Positions 16,131 to 25,404 are shown, counted from the stretch's first letter. The stretch is DNA of 64,000 bases from Ruminococcus bicirculans (ex Wegman et al. 2014) (GCF_000723465.1 NZ_HF545617.1:663624-727623), one strand, 5' to 3'. Translations and numbers: made by a program. The notes: generated by a model from the letters alone, not told the origin.

Positions 16131-18011
16131 TTGGGAAGAAAACGCATTGGAGTGATATTGTCTGAGGCAGAAAGCTATTATCAGGAAAGATTGCTGAGAG
16201 GCGTAATGACAAAGGCTTTTCAGCTTGACTATGATGTGCTTATCTTCACAAGCTTTGTCAAAGTGTCATTCTTAAAAGCAGTGTCTGCTGGAGAAATGCA
16301 GATATATGACGCTATAAATTATGATAAGCTCGATGGCGTTATCGTTTTGGCAGATACATTAAAAATGCCTGGGCTTTTTGACAAAATATGCAGGGATATA
16401 GATGAGAAATGTCATGTTCCTGTGGTTTTTATAGATGGAAGCTATAAGGACTATGAAAGTATTTATACCCGTGACGAAATACCTTTTATGCAATTGACAG
16501 AACACCTTATCGAGGTCCATGGATGCAGGAAGATACTTTTTCTGAGCGGTGCGCTGGAGACTGCCACCACTCGTGAACGGCTTGCGGGATATAAGCGTGC
16601 CCTTGAAAAGCATGGCATAGAGTATGATCCGGACTTTGTCTGCTTTGACGGAGGCTTCTGGTATGATAAAGCGGCAGAGGTGGCAAATAATATCATCTAT
16701 GGCAGACGTAAAAAGCCTGACGCTATCGTTTGCTGTGGAGATTATATGGCTATAGGCGTTGTACATGAATATCAGAAAAACGGTTTGAGCGTGCCTGAGG
16801 ATATGATAGTTGCAGGTTATGACGCAATAGACGAGGCTATCCATTGCGTGCCAGCTATAACCTCTTGCTCACCGCCGATCTTTGAAACTGGCGTGAACGC
16901 AGTAATGACCATTGAGGCAAGGATCAAAGGCGTTGAACCGCAGGGCATTATAGAGGACGGCGGCAAGGTGGAGATAGGTGCTTCCTGCGGCTGTCATGAG
17001 GATTACAGCTATACAAAGCGTGATCTTTTATCATCTCAGAACAAGATGAATTATCATGACTTTTTGGACAGCAGTATGACCGATATAATGGCTTGCTCTA
17101 AAGATCCCGATGATCTGATGGCCAGGATACAATATTTTCTCTATCTTATCATTGGTCAGAAGAGATATTATCTCTGCCTTAATGAGGATTGCCTTGGAGA
17201 GCATGAGATAGTCGGTGAGATCTCCACTGTTCCAAAGGAATATACAGAAAATATGGTGCTTTATATAAGAAATGTTGACGGCAAAAGCAGAACTCTTCAT
17301 GATCCTTTTGAACTCAAAGAGATATTTCCTGATCTGGATGAAGAAAGAGAAAGCCCTTGTGCATTCTTTATCACTCCGGTACATTTTATAGATCGGTGCT
17401 ATGGCTATGCTGTATTGTCTTACGGTGACGAAATAAAATCGATAGATATCACTTATCGTAATTGGACAAATCATGTAAGCAATGCTCTGGAATCAATGCG
17501 GATACGAAACTCCATAGCTAATCTTGCAGTCCGTGACGCTATGACAGGTGTTTATTCGAGAATAGGCATTGAGAAAAATATCCAGTTTGTTGTTGACAGA
17601 ATGTCAAATCCGAAAAATAAGGCTTTTATCGCTGTCTGCGATCTGGACTGCCTTAAAAAGATAAATGATAATTTTGGCCATAACTGCGGTGATATTGCAA
17701 TAAAAGCGATCGCAGACGCAGTTTTGGCATCGACAAAAAATAACGAGATATGTGCAAGGGTAGGCGGCGATGAGTTTGTGGTGATAGGCTGTAACGACTA
17801 TAACGACAACTATCCTGAACGATTTTCTGCAAGGGTCAACGACCGGCTTAGGGTATATAACAAGTTTGCAGGTAACGAGTTTGAGGTCAGCGTTAGTATA
17901 GGCGGTATTTGTAAACATATAACAGATGTCCACGAGCTTGAAGATATGTTTACACAGGCGGATAAGATAATGTACGCAAGTAAATTGGAAAGACATAAAA
18001 ACAGGAAATAG
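16131..18011 (+). CDS. Diguanylate cyclase with LacI-type ligand-binding sensor domain
   Basis: Translation begins at TTG after AAGGTGA. The 626-residue protein has no signal peptide, membrane helix or helix-turn-helix. Residues about 1-290 form a periplasmic-binding-protein-like domain as in LacI/GalR regulators (Leu-Ala-Gly-Tyr-Lys-Arg-Ala, Asp-Tyr-Met-Ala-Ile-Gly-Val, Val-Ala-Gly-Tyr-Asp-Ala-Ile-Asp). A middle region (about 300-450) is unassigned, perhaps GAF-like. The C-terminus is a GGDEF domain with intact Gly-Gly-Asp-Glu-Phe at 545-549, so synthesis of cyclic di-GMP from two GTP is expected. No Arg-x-x-Asp inhibitory site stands five residues upstream. A cytoplasmic sugar or metabolite probably sets the activity; the ligand is unknown. 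It is a single gene with its own promoter and terminator. Confidence 0.85.
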   Translation: MGRKRIGVILSEAESYYQERLLRGVMTKAFQLDYDVLIFTSFVKVSFLKAVSAGEMQIYDAINYDKLDGVIVLADTLKMPGLFDKICRDIDEKCHVPVVFIDGSYKDYESIYTRDEIPFMQLTEHLIEVHGCRKILFLSGALETATTRERLAGYKRALEKHGIEYDPDFVCFDGGFWYDKAAEVANNIIYGRRKKPDAIVCCGDYMAIGVVHEYQKNGLSVPEDMIVAGYDAIDEAIHCVPAITSCSPPIFETGVNAVMTIEARIKGVEPQGIIEDGGKVEIGASCGCHEDYSYTKRDLLSSQNKMNYHDFLDSSMTDIMACSKDPDDLMARIQYFLYLIIGQKRYYLCLNEDCLGEHEIVGEISTVPKEYTENMVLYIRNVDGKSRTLHDPFELKEIFPDLDEERESPCAFFITPVHFIDRCYGYAVLSYGDEIKSIDITYRNWTNHVSNALESMRIRNSIANLAVRDAMTGVYSRIGIEKNIQFVVDRMSNPKNKAFIAVCDLDCLKKINDNFGHNCGDIAIKAIADAVLASTKNNEICARVGGDEFVVIGCNDYNDNYPERFSARVNDRLRVYNKFAGNEFEVSVSIGGICKHITDVHELEDMFTQADKIMYASKLERHKNRK

Positions 18012-18038
18012 CAATAGATAAAATATCAGTGCATTACA

Positions 18039-18065
18039 ACGGACGGTCAGTGATCGTCCGTTTTT
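18039..18065 (+). terminator. Terminator of the sensor/GGDEF gene
   Basis: ACGGACG and CGTCCGT (18039-18045 with 18055-18061) form a stem followed by a T tract. Confidence 0.8.
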
Positions 18066-18088
18066 GCGTGTGAGAGACACATATCCAC

Positions 18089-18117
18089 TTGACTTATAGG
18101 CTCAAATGTAGTATAAT
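18089..18117 (+). promoter_or_regulatory. Promoter of the PrsA-like lipoprotein gene
   Basis: TTGACT at 18089 and TATAAT at 18112 are spaced 17 bp. Confidence 0.8.
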
Positions 18118-18172
18118 GTAAAAGTTAAGGCGGTTTTCTGCCTGTTAGTAAGACGATTTTTTCGGAAAGGAA

Positions 18173-19498
18173 ATGGATAATAAAATGGCTAAAGCTAAAA
18201 AAATAACGGCTGCTCTTACTGCCGCATTGCTTTGTACTGCAAGCCTTACCTCTTGCTCAGACACAAGCTATGTGATGACAGCAGGTGACAGCAAGATAAA
18301 CGCAGGTATCTACATTTATAATGAGCTTACAGAAATGTCATATCAAATGACGATGATGTATTATCAGAAAGGCATCAAAAAGGACTATTTCGATCAGAAG
18401 GTAGACGGAAAGGAATTTGACGAGTATCTTTCAGATTATGCTCTCACTGCAACTAAGGAGTATGCGGCTGTAGTTGACAAGTTCAACGAGCTTGGACTTA
18501 CTCTTTCAGATGAGGATATAAAGTCCATTAATGACAGCATAAGCAGCACATGGGATTCTCAGGGCGAGTTTTACGAGTCAGAGGGTATCTCAAAGGAATC
18601 TGTAAAGCTTGCACTCAAAGGCTCGAAAATGAGGGAAGAGCTTTTTGATCACTACTATGCAGAGGGCGGCGAGGAAGCCGTTTCAGACGATGAAATGGTG
18701 AAGTATCTTGATGATAACTACCTGAGATATAAATCCATTTCCTTTGCAAAAACTAAAGCATCAACTGATTCTTCATCATCAGCCACCGATTCTTCTACAG
18801 ACTCAGCAGACGCTGCAAATGAGGAAGCCAAGGCAAAAAGAGATGAGTTCCTTGAAAAGGCTCAGGGCGTTTCGTTTGACGATTTCGACAGCATTATAGA
18901 CGAGTACAACGACTATGTTGCTTCAAAGAAAGCCGCAGATTCAAGCTCCGCCACTGACAGCGATTCATCAGCCTCAGACAGCAGCACGACTTCTGACGAC
19001 ACTTCTTCTGTAGCAGAAAGCGACACAAGTTCTACAGCTTCCGATGATACATCTTCTGTATCTGACAGCACAGCAGAATCAAGCTCCGCTGCAGACAGTG
19101 ACTCGTCAACAGACAGCTCATCATCAGAGCCAGACCCATATGCAAATGAGAAAATGGTGAACTATGGTGAAATGGACGATTCACAGAAAGACACTACAAA
19201 CGGCAAGATACTCAAAGAAGTAAGCGGTATGAGCACAGACGTTGCAACAGCTTATGAGGACGATAACGCATATTACATTCTTATCAAGGGCGATGTTAAG
19301 GACAGAGATACAGAATATGCCAAGGACAATCATGAAGATCTTCTAAAAGAAATGAAGAGCGATGAATTTCAGAAGAAATTAACAAGCTGGGTAGAAAAGC
19401 TTGACATCAAGGTGAACAACAAGGCCATAAAGCGTTACACACCGAAAGTGGTCTACGATAAGCAGACAGAGTATTACAGCAAGAACAATAATTCATAG
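18173..19498 (+). CDS. PrsA/SurA-like foldase lipoprotein with Ser/Asp-rich insert
   Basis: The product is 441 residues from ATG 18173, or 437 from ATG 18185; the AAAGG site is too near the first and rather far from the second. A lipoprotein signal ends Leu-Thr-Ser-Cys. A helical SurA-N-like region follows (about 30-190), then a low-complexity insert of about 130 residues rich in Ser, Asp, Thr and Ala, then a C-terminal helical region ending Ser-Trp-Val-Glu-Lys-Leu-Asp-Ile-Lys-Val. PrsA proteins assist folding of secreted proteins outside the membrane. I cannot find a clear parvulin isomerase core, so it may be a chaperone without isomerase activity. Promoter and terminator flank it as a single gene. 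Confidence 0.65.
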   Translation: MDNKMAKAKKITAALTAALLCTASLTSCSDTSYVMTAGDSKINAGIYIYNELTEMSYQMTMMYYQKGIKKDYFDQKVDGKEFDEYLSDYALTATKEYAAVVDKFNELGLTLSDEDIKSINDSISSTWDSQGEFYESEGISKESVKLALKGSKMREELFDHYYAEGGEEAVSDDEMVKYLDDNYLRYKSISFAKTKASTDSSSSATDSSTDSADAANEEAKAKRDEFLEKAQGVSFDDFDSIIDEYNDYVASKKAADSSSATDSDSSASDSSTTSDDTSSVAESDTSSTASDDTSSVSDSTAESSSAADSDSSTDSSSSEPDPYANEKMVNYGEMDDSQKDTTNGKILKEVSGMSTDVATAYEDDNAYYILIKGDVKDRDTEYAKDNHEDLLKEMKSDEFQKKLTSWVEKLDIKVNNKAIKRYTPKVVYDKQTEYYSKNNNS

Positions 19499-19510
19499 CA
19501 GATAAAATTA

Positions 19511-19542
19511 CCGCCGCAACCGAGTTTGGTTGCGGCGGTTTT
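19511..19542 (+). terminator. Strong terminator of the PrsA-like gene
   Basis: CCGCCGCAACC and GGTTGCGGCGG (19511-19521 with 19528-19538) form an 11-bp GC-rich stem followed by four T. Confidence 0.9.
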
Positions 19543-19701
19543 GTCATGTTGACAAATCCTTTGGTTTCCTCCTTGCTGAATTGCAGCACATAAGGAGAAA
19601 ATCCCCAAATGTGAACACATTCACATTTTATCAACAGAAGCCCCTTTTGCGCATTATTTTTTTTGCGAGCACAATGCCCAACATATTATGGCTTTATAAA
19701 G

Positions 19702-19737
19702 CAAAGAGCTGCGCTTCTTTAATGAAACGCAGCTCTT
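19702..19737 (-). terminator. Probable terminator of the arabinofuranosidase gene
   Basis: On the minus strand AAGAGCTGCG and CGCAGCTCTT (19737-19728 with 19713-19704) form a 10-bp stem about 55 bp after the stop codon, followed by a short T-rich run. Together with the terminator at 19511-19542 it accounts for most of this 290-bp intergenic stretch. Confidence 0.6.
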
Positions 19738-19790
19738 ATGCTTATTTTTTTATTATAAAGACGAAATGCACTGTGAATATGCCACAATAT

Positions 19791-21260
19791 TTAGTCAACA
19801 ACACATTCCACAACAGCACAAGGCGGAATATTCAGCTTTAACACATTGTCCTTGATGACTGCCGTATGCTCGGTAATGCTCACTCTGTCGGGACAGTCGA
19901 AGTCGTTATAGCTGTGTGCCTCATTTGTAAGTATCCTGCAAGAAACTGATGATGCTTTAAAACCGAAAATGCTGCATTCAACAGCAGCCTCTTCCGTAAG
20001 CGAACAGTTTGCGACGGTAACGGTCATACTCTTTTCGTTCACCGATGCGGAAACCGAGATCATCGGAGCATTTTTACCTTCCGACATATTTTCGTTCTGC
20101 GTATAGAAGTAAACTGCCTCGTTGTTTTGGTGTGTTTTAAAAAGGTCGAAAACGTGATATGTAGGCGTTTTTATCATCTTATCGCCCTCTGTAAGAATGA
20201 CAGATTGGAGAACATTCACCGCCTGCGCAAGGTTTGCCATTACAACACGGTCGCTGTGTCTGTTAAAAACATTCAGCTCTATTGCAGCAACGATAGCATC
20301 ACGCATTGTATTCTGCTGATATAAAAATCCCGGGTTCGTACCCTCTTCTACCTTATGCCAACAGCCCCACTCTCCTATTACAAGTCCTATTTTCTTTTCG
20401 GGATCATAGCGGTTCATTATCTCCGAATGTCTTGTGATAAGCTCATCGGAAAAGTTCGCTGCAGCTATAGTTTTATAATAAAGCTCATCGTCAAAATCGG
20501 TGGCAGACTCCATTTCGGGCCATACCGGCATCGTATAATAATGCAGGTCGATAGCATCAACATTATTGCTGTCAAGATTTTTCATCATGACTTCTGTCCA
20601 GTTATAGTCGGCAGAGCTTGAACCGCAGGCTATTCTGTAAAGTCTGTTTCCCGAATAATTGTGGCAGAATGTCTGATACCTTTTATAAACGTCGGCGTAA
20701 TATTCGGGACGCATATTTCCTCCGCAGCCCCAGTTTTCATTGCCGATACCGAGGTATTCGAGTTTCCACGGCTCGGCTCTGCCGTTCTTCTTTCTCTGCT
20801 CTGTGAGAGGTGATTCCGCATCTGAGGTCATATATTCTATCCATTCGGATAATTCACGAACACTGCCGCTGCCAACATTGCCGTTTATATAAGGCTTGCA
20901 GCCAACAAGCTCACAGAAGTGCATAAATTCGTGCGTGCCAAAAGAATTATCCTCCGTAACTCCGCCCCAGTTCGTGTTCACGATCTTTCGGCGCTGAGAT
21001 TTTTCGCCGATACCGTCTTGCCAGTGATATTCTTCTGCAAAGCAGCCGCCGGGCCAGCGGAAAACGGGAGCTTTTATATTTCTGAGCGCCTCGATGATAT
21101 CATTCCTTATTCCGTCTGTATTCGGAATAGGTGAATTTTCACCCACATATATACCATTGTAGATACATCTTCCGAGATGCTCGGAAAAATGTCCGTATAT
21201 CTCGGGAGAGATATGTCCGAGCCTGTCGTCTGCATTTATTACCATTGATATTTTTTTCAT
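19791..21260 (-). CDS. Alpha-L-arabinofuranosidase, glycoside hydrolase family 51
   Basis: GH51 enzymes remove arabinofuranose side chains from arabinoxylan and arabinan oligomers with retention. The 489-residue protein lacks a signal peptide, so it acts inside the cell. The general acid/base Glu175 is in Gly-Asn-Glu-Asn-Trp-Gly, and the nucleophile Glu297 in Val-Ile-Gly-Glu-Trp-Gly. The opening Gly-His-Phe-Ser-Glu-His-Leu-Gly-Arg is typical of the family. GGAGG stands six bases before the ATG at 21260. It is a lone gene, without transporter or regulator beside it, and fits a plant-fibre degrading gut bacterium. Confidence 0.9.
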   Translation of the reverse strand: MKKISMVINADDRLGHISPEIYGHFSEHLGRCIYNGIYVGENSPIPNTDGIRNDIIEALRNIKAPVFRWPGGCFAEEYHWQDGIGEKSQRRKIVNTNWGGVTEDNSFGTHEFMHFCELVGCKPYINGNVGSGSVRELSEWIEYMTSDAESPLTEQRKKNGRAEPWKLEYLGIGNENWGCGGNMRPEYYADVYKRYQTFCHNYSGNRLYRIACGSSSADYNWTEVMMKNLDSNNVDAIDLHYYTMPVWPEMESATDFDDELYYKTIAAANFSDELITRHSEIMNRYDPEKKIGLVIGEWGCWHKVEEGTNPGFLYQQNTMRDAIVAAIELNVFNRHSDRVVMANLAQAVNVLQSVILTEGDKMIKTPTYHVFDLFKTHQNNEAVYFYTQNENMSEGKNAPMISVSASVNEKSMTVTVANCSLTEEAAVECSIFGFKASSVSCRILTNEAHSYNDFDCPDRVSITEHTAVIKDNVLKLNIPPCAVVECVVD

Positions 21261-21341
21261 GTTATACCTCCGCAGCATACTGAATTATAATATTATTATA
21301 CTAAGTCAAGAAATCCTCATATTTCAATTACAGATGATTCT

Positions 21342-21551
21342 ATGGACAGCAAAAGCTGTGCATACAAGCTGAACGATATTTTTATCAGCCGTTTTAAGCT
21401 TGTCCTTGAAATGATCAATGTCAATGATTTTTTGACCAGCAAGACCGAAAGTGAGCTGTTTGAACTTTACAATAAGATGTTCGATCTTGATGTTCATTAC
21501 TACATGACAGGCACAAAGGGCGGTTTTGTCATATCCGAAATTCACTTATGA
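21342..21551 (+). CDS. Possible small hypothetical protein convergent with rlmH
   Basis: A 69-codon frame whose amino-acid pattern (Phe-Glu-Leu-Tyr-Asn-Lys-Met-Phe-Asp-Leu-Asp-Val-His-Tyr-Tyr-Met) looks like a real folded protein, ending ten bases inside the end of rlmH on the other strand. No good ribosome site precedes the ATG. It may be a small gene or the tail of a lost one. Confidence 0.35.
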   Translation: MDSKSCAYKLNDIFISRFKLVLEMINVNDFLTSKTESELFELYNKMFDLDVHYYMTGTKGGFVISEIHL

Positions 21552-22027
21552 TACCTAGTATTAGCACTTATCTGAAACGCCCTGTAAACCTGCTCCAAAA
21601 GCATTATCCTTGCAAGCTGGTGTGGAAATGTCATTTCTGACATTGATAAGCGCAGGTCAGCTTTCGCCTTTATCTCAGGGGCAATGCCGAATGACGAGCC
21701 TATTATGAAATTCACTGTGCTGAATCCGTTTAGACCGCATTCGCTGAGCTTTTTGGACAGCTTTTCACTTGAAAGCTGCTTGCCCTCAATGCACATTGCA
21801 ATATTGTATGCACCCTTGATGTCAGTGTAGCCTTTCATGGCTTTCGCCTCGTTTTCAAGCGCCGCTGCTATCTCCTTTTCGGATGGGTTGTCAGATAACC
21901 TCGACTCGTTCAGCTCAACTATTTCAAGCTTGCAGAACGCCCCCAGCCGCTTTGAGTATTCCGCCGCTGCGTCACGCCAGTATTTTTCTTTCAGCTTTCC
22001 AACTGTAATAAGATTTATCCTTATCAA
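21542..22027 (-). CDS. rlmH: 23S rRNA pseudouridine-1915 N3-methyltransferase RlmH
   Basis: RlmH methylates pseudouridine 1915 in helix 69 of 23S rRNA on the assembled ribosome. The 161-residue length is normal. The SPOUT features are clear: Leu-Ile-Thr-Val-Gly-Lys-Leu-Lys-Glu near the start, Phe-Ile-Ile-Gly-Ser-Ser-Phe-Gly in the knot, and the C-terminal Met-Thr-Phe-Pro-His-Gln-Leu-Ala-Arg then Tyr-Arg-Ala-Phe-Gln-Ile. Its ATG overlaps the stop of the metallo-hydrolase gene by four bases, so they form one operon, a pairing common in Firmicutes. Confidence 0.95.
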   Translation of the reverse strand: MIRINLITVGKLKEKYWRDAAAEYSKRLGAFCKLEIVELNESRLSDNPSEKEIAAALENEAKAMKGYTDIKGAYNIAMCIEGKQLSSEKLSKKLSECGLNGFSTVNFIIGSSFGIAPEIKAKADLRLSMSEMTFPHQLARIMLLEQVYRAFQISANTRYHK

Positions 22028-22809
22028 AATGCCACCGCCATTCCGCTGCCCTCAGGCTTTGCTATATGTAAAATATAGTCGCTGTTGCGCTCGTAATCCC
22101 CAAGTGCTCCCACAGCCGAGTTTTCAGCCTGCAAAGGCGTGTTGTTTTCCTGACTTAAATGCCCTAAAATAAATTTATATGTACCTGCTGTCATAAGCTT
22201 TTTTAGCTGTTCTCCGCAGGCAGAGTTTGAAAGGTGGCCGTGGTCTGAAGCAATGCGCCTTTTCAGCTCGTATGGATAAGGTCCATTTTTTAACATTGAC
22301 TCATCATAATTTGACTCCAGCAAAACAAGGTCAGAACCGCTTAGGTGCATATCCACCTCATTTGTAACAGTGCCAAGATCGGTGCATACGCATACCTGCT
22401 TGCCGTCAGGGGTCTTTATCTGATATCCACAGCTTGCAGGGGTATCATGAAATGTGGTAAAACCTTTTACGGCATAATCTCCTATGCAGACTTCATTGCC
22501 GTCCACCTCGTTGACATCACAGGCTGGGTCTATTTTGCCGTCAGATACAAGTATCTCAAGATTGGTCTTTTGGGCAAATACAGGGATGTGATATTTCTTC
22601 GTGAGAACTTTAAGCCCAGAAACATGGTCTGAATGTGTGTGTGTGATAAAAATTCCCTGTATCACAGTAGGGTCGATCTCGTTAGCTTTCAAAGCCTCAC
22701 AAAGACGTTTGCAGGATACTCCTGCGTCAACAAGTATCCCGCCGTCACTGTTGCCGATAAAAGAGCTGTTGCCCTTGCTTGATGAAAAAAGTGGATATAT
22801 CCTTGCCAT
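22024..22809 (-). CDS. Metallo-beta-lactamase fold hydrolase, YycJ/WalJ-like
   Basis: The 261-residue protein carries the metal-binding Thr-His-Thr-His-Ser-Asp-His (56-62) of the metallo-beta-lactamase fold and starts with the Phe-Ser-Ser-Ser-Lys-Gly-Asn pattern seen in YycJ/WalJ proteins. A second metal region, Gly-His-Leu-Ser-Asn, and a late Gly-His-Leu-Ser-Gln-Glu-Asn are present. WalJ is linked with coordination of cell division and DNA replication in Gram-positives, perhaps through nuclease activity. No WalRK genes are nearby. It overlaps rlmH by four bases and follows the HAD phosphatase gene by two. Confidence 0.8.
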   Translation of the reverse strand: MARIYPLFSSSKGNSSFIGNSDGGILVDAGVSCKRLCEALKANEIDPTVIQGIFITHTHSDHVSGLKVLTKKYHIPVFAQKTNLEILVSDGKIDPACDVNEVDGNEVCIGDYAVKGFTTFHDTPASCGYQIKTPDGKQVCVCTDLGTVTNEVDMHLSGSDLVLLESNYDESMLKNGPYPYELKRRIASDHGHLSNSACGEQLKKLMTAGTYKFILGHLSQENNTPLQAENSAVGALGDYERNSDYILHIAKPEGSGMAVAF

Positions 22810-22811
22810 AA

Positions 22812-23636
22812 CTAATTCCTTTCAAAAGTTTTCAGAAGATACTCTGCAACACCGTCTTCGTCATTTGTGCCTGTCACCTCGTCACAGCCTTCAAGCACCT
22901 CTTTGCAGGCGTTTTTTACCGCCACTCTTTTATCAGCCGCCTTGAACATAGGCAAATCGTTGGTGTTGTCGCCAAAAGCCGTGACAAAGTCAAAGCCGTA
23001 ATTCTCACGAAGATACCTCACGCCTTGCTCCTTAGAAGCCATCGAAGAGAACACTTCAAGATACCAAAGCTTGGGGTCATAAACATCATAATAGTATGTG
23101 ATGTTCAGCTTTTCATTTTCTTTAAGAGCGTCATACAGCGGTACAAGTTTTTCTTTTTCTGCAATAAATGTGAAGTATATCACATTGTCGATGTACTGAG
23201 AAAGGCCACTGACCTGCGTGAAAGACTTGTAATATTTCTCTCTGCGTTCTTTGTAAAAGCTCTTCATTGCAGGTGAAATAAGCCTCTCATATCTTGTGGA
23301 AAGCTGGTTATCTGAAACCGAGTACATAAAAGGCTCTAAACCAAGTCCTTTTGAAAGACCTATGATAAGACCGCAAAGCTCACTGGAAAGGCTGTTTATC
23401 TTGACGTATTTTTTCTCCGCCATATCATATATAAGCACGCCGTTCATAAGTATAATGGGAAGCTTCAGGTCAAGCCCTAAAAGTATTTTTCCTGCGGAAG
23501 CAAGCGTCCTTGCAGTGGCGGCAGTGAAGTTAAGCCCCTTTGCCATGAGCCTGTTCAAAGTGTCTCTTGTGAACTCCGTCACCTCTGCATTGCCGTTAAG
23601 CAACGTTCCGTCAAGGTCGGAAATAAAAAGCTCCAT
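22812..23636 (-). CDS. HAD-superfamily hydrolase, Cof type
   Basis: The ATG at 23636 follows AGAGGA by six bases; the product of 274 residues begins Met-Glu-Leu-Phe-Ile-Ser-Asp-Leu-Asp-Gly-Thr, motif I of HAD phosphatases with nucleophile Asp7. The late Thr-Ala-Phe-Gly-Asp-Asn-Thr-Asn-Asp is motif IV. The size and the cap between them fit the Cof/IIB subfamily, which dephosphorylates sugar phosphates, flavin mononucleotide or similar. The substrate is unknown. It is the first gene of the group with walJ-like and rlmH. Confidence 0.85.
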   Translation of the reverse strand: MELFISDLDGTLLNGNAEVTEFTRDTLNRLMAKGLNFTAATARTLASAGKILLGLDLKLPIILMNGVLIYDMAEKKYVKINSLSSELCGLIIGLSKGLGLEPFMYSVSDNQLSTRYERLISPAMKSFYKERREKYYKSFTQVSGLSQYIDNVIYFTFIAEKEKLVPLYDALKENEKLNITYYYDVYDPKLWYLEVFSSMASKEQGVRYLRENYGFDFVTAFGDNTNDLPMFKAADKRVAVKNACKEVLEGCDEVTGTNDEDGVAEYLLKTFERN

Positions 23637-23705
23637 ATCATGTCCTCTCAAATGCTGTAAAAAACGGCGGCAAATAATATGCCGCCGCAGTGTTATCGAT
23701 ATTTA

Positions 23706-24992
23706 TCAGCCGCTAAGTTCCATTTCGTTAGCGTCAGGCTTGTAAACACGCTGAATGTCAGCTCCAAGCCCTCTGAGTTTCTCATCTATCTTTTCATATC
23801 CTCTTTCGATGTAGAAAATATTGTCTATTTCAGTAGTGCCCTCTGCGGCAAGTCCTGCTATCACCATGGCAGCGCCTGCTCTCAGGTCAGTTGCCACAAC
23901 AGGAGCACCTTTGAGCTTGCCAACGCCCTGTATAACAGCCACCTTGCCGTCAACAGAAATGTCAGCGCCCATTCTTCTAAGCTCAGCCACATATCTGAAT
24001 CTGTTGTCAAAAATATCGTCTGTAACGATGCTCGTACCCTCTGCAAGCGTCAGCAGTGTTGAGAACTGCGGCTGCATATCAGTAGGGAAGCCAGGGTGCG
24101 GCATAGTTTTTATAGAAGTTTTCATGAGCGGACCGTCCACCCAAACATGAACACTCTCGTCGCTTTCCTCAACGTTTACGCCTACCTTGCGGAGCTTTGC
24201 CGTGATAGACTCAAGGTGTTTAGGGATAACATTTGCGATAACAACGTCGCCCTTTGTGGCAGCCGCCGCTACCATATAAGTGCCTGCCTCTATCTGGTCA
24301 GGGATAGTCGCATAGGTAACGCCTTTGAGGTAATCAACGCCTCTTATCTTTATAACGTCTGTACCTGCGCCTCTGATATCAGCACCCATTGAGTTAAGGA
24401 AGTTCGCAAGGTCAACGATATGAGGCTCTTTTGCCGCATTTTCGATTATAGTAAGCCCCTTTGCCTTTACAGCGGCAAATATTGCATTCATAGTTGCGCC
24501 AACTGTAACAAAGTCAAAGTATATCTGATTGCCCACAAGCTCGTCTGCTGTGACATGATTAGCTCCGTTCACTATCTCGTCAGACGCACCAAGCGCCTTG
24601 AAAGCTTTCAAATGCTGATCTATAGGTCTGTCGCCAAGATCACAGCCGCCCGGCATCGGAACAAAAGCCTCGTGAAATCTTCCAAGCAGCGTGCCAAGAA
24701 AATAGCATGACGCTCTCATGGTTCTTGCAAGCTCATATGGCACTTCAGGCTTTTCAATGCCCTTTGTGTCAAAATATATAGTATTTTTATCTAAAAGTCT
24801 GACCTCTGCGCCCATTTCACGCAGGATCTTCATGCACTTAGTTATATCGCTTATCTCAGGCACGTTCTCAAGAACGCACGGCTCGTCGCACAGGATAGTT
24901 GCCGCAACCAATGCAACAGCAGCGTTTTTTGCACCGCTTATCTGCACAGTACCATGCAACGGCTTACCTCCATGTATAACAAACTTCTCCAA
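23706..24992 (-). CDS. murA: UDP-N-acetylglucosamine 1-carboxyvinyltransferase (MurA)
   Basis: MurA moves enolpyruvate from phosphoenolpyruvate to UDP-GlcNAc, the first committed step of peptidoglycan synthesis in the cytoplasm. The length of 428 residues is usual. The start Gly-Gly-Lys-Pro-Leu-His-Gly-Thr-Val-Gln-Ile-Ser-Gly-Ala-Lys-Asn is characteristic, and the reactive loop Pro-Gly-Gly-Cys-Asp-Leu-Gly has Cys117, the residue hit by fosfomycin. Firmicutes often carry two copies; which one this is cannot be told. Confidence 0.95.
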   Translation of the reverse strand: MEKFVIHGGKPLHGTVQISGAKNAAVALVAATILCDEPCVLENVPEISDITKCMKILREMGAEVRLLDKNTIYFDTKGIEKPEVPYELARTMRASCYFLGTLLGRFHEAFVPMPGGCDLGDRPIDQHLKAFKALGASDEIVNGANHVTADELVGNQIYFDFVTVGATMNAIFAAVKAKGLTIIENAAKEPHIVDLANFLNSMGADIRGAGTDVIKIRGVDYLKGVTYATIPDQIEAGTYMVAAAATKGDVVIANVIPKHLESITAKLRKVGVNVEESDESVHVWVDGPLMKTSIKTMPHPGFPTDMQPQFSTLLTLAEGTSIVTDDIFDNRFRYVAELRRMGADISVDGKVAVIQGVGKLKGAPVVATDLRAGAAMVIAGLAAEGTTEIDNIFYIERGYEKIDEKLRGLGADIQRVYKPDANEMELSG

Positions 24993-25404
24993 GTTTACAC
25001 ACTCCTTAACGAGATTGTCGGCTTCTCTCTGCCGACGCTCAGATTATTATACCACAGCCACAGGCAAAATAAAAGCAAAAAGCAAGAATTTCAACGATTT
25101 GGTTAAAATCATTTAACATACACCCAAGCAATCGTTAAATCTGCCCATATAATGCAGGCTATGGCGGTCTATAAAAAGAACAAATGTTCACATACTCTTA
25201 ACAATAGAATATTCAACTCTTATATTTTAACACACCCCATTCAAAAAATCAATAGTGAATAAGGATATTTTGATAAATTTTCGACAATTTTTTCAGCTTT
25301 TTCGGTGATAATTACAGCAATGTTACAACTGTACGAAATCTTGTACCTTATTGTAACCTTAGTGTAATATTTAAGTACAAAAAATCAGACACTTGCCGTT
25401 TGTC
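24993..25404. other. Intergenic region between murA and the NusG-II gene
   Basis: No gene is seen in these 412 bp. It has a TATAAT-like box for murA on the minus strand near 25046 without a convincing partner, and an inverted repeat GTTACAA with TTGTAAC (25322-25328 with 25351-25357) that encloses two GTAC sites. Confidence 0.4.

Noticed and set aside
21324..21545. A 73-codon minus-strand frame downstream of rlmH
   Set aside because: It overlaps the more protein-like plus-strand frame at 21342-21551 and has no ribosome site; composition is that of an antisense frame.
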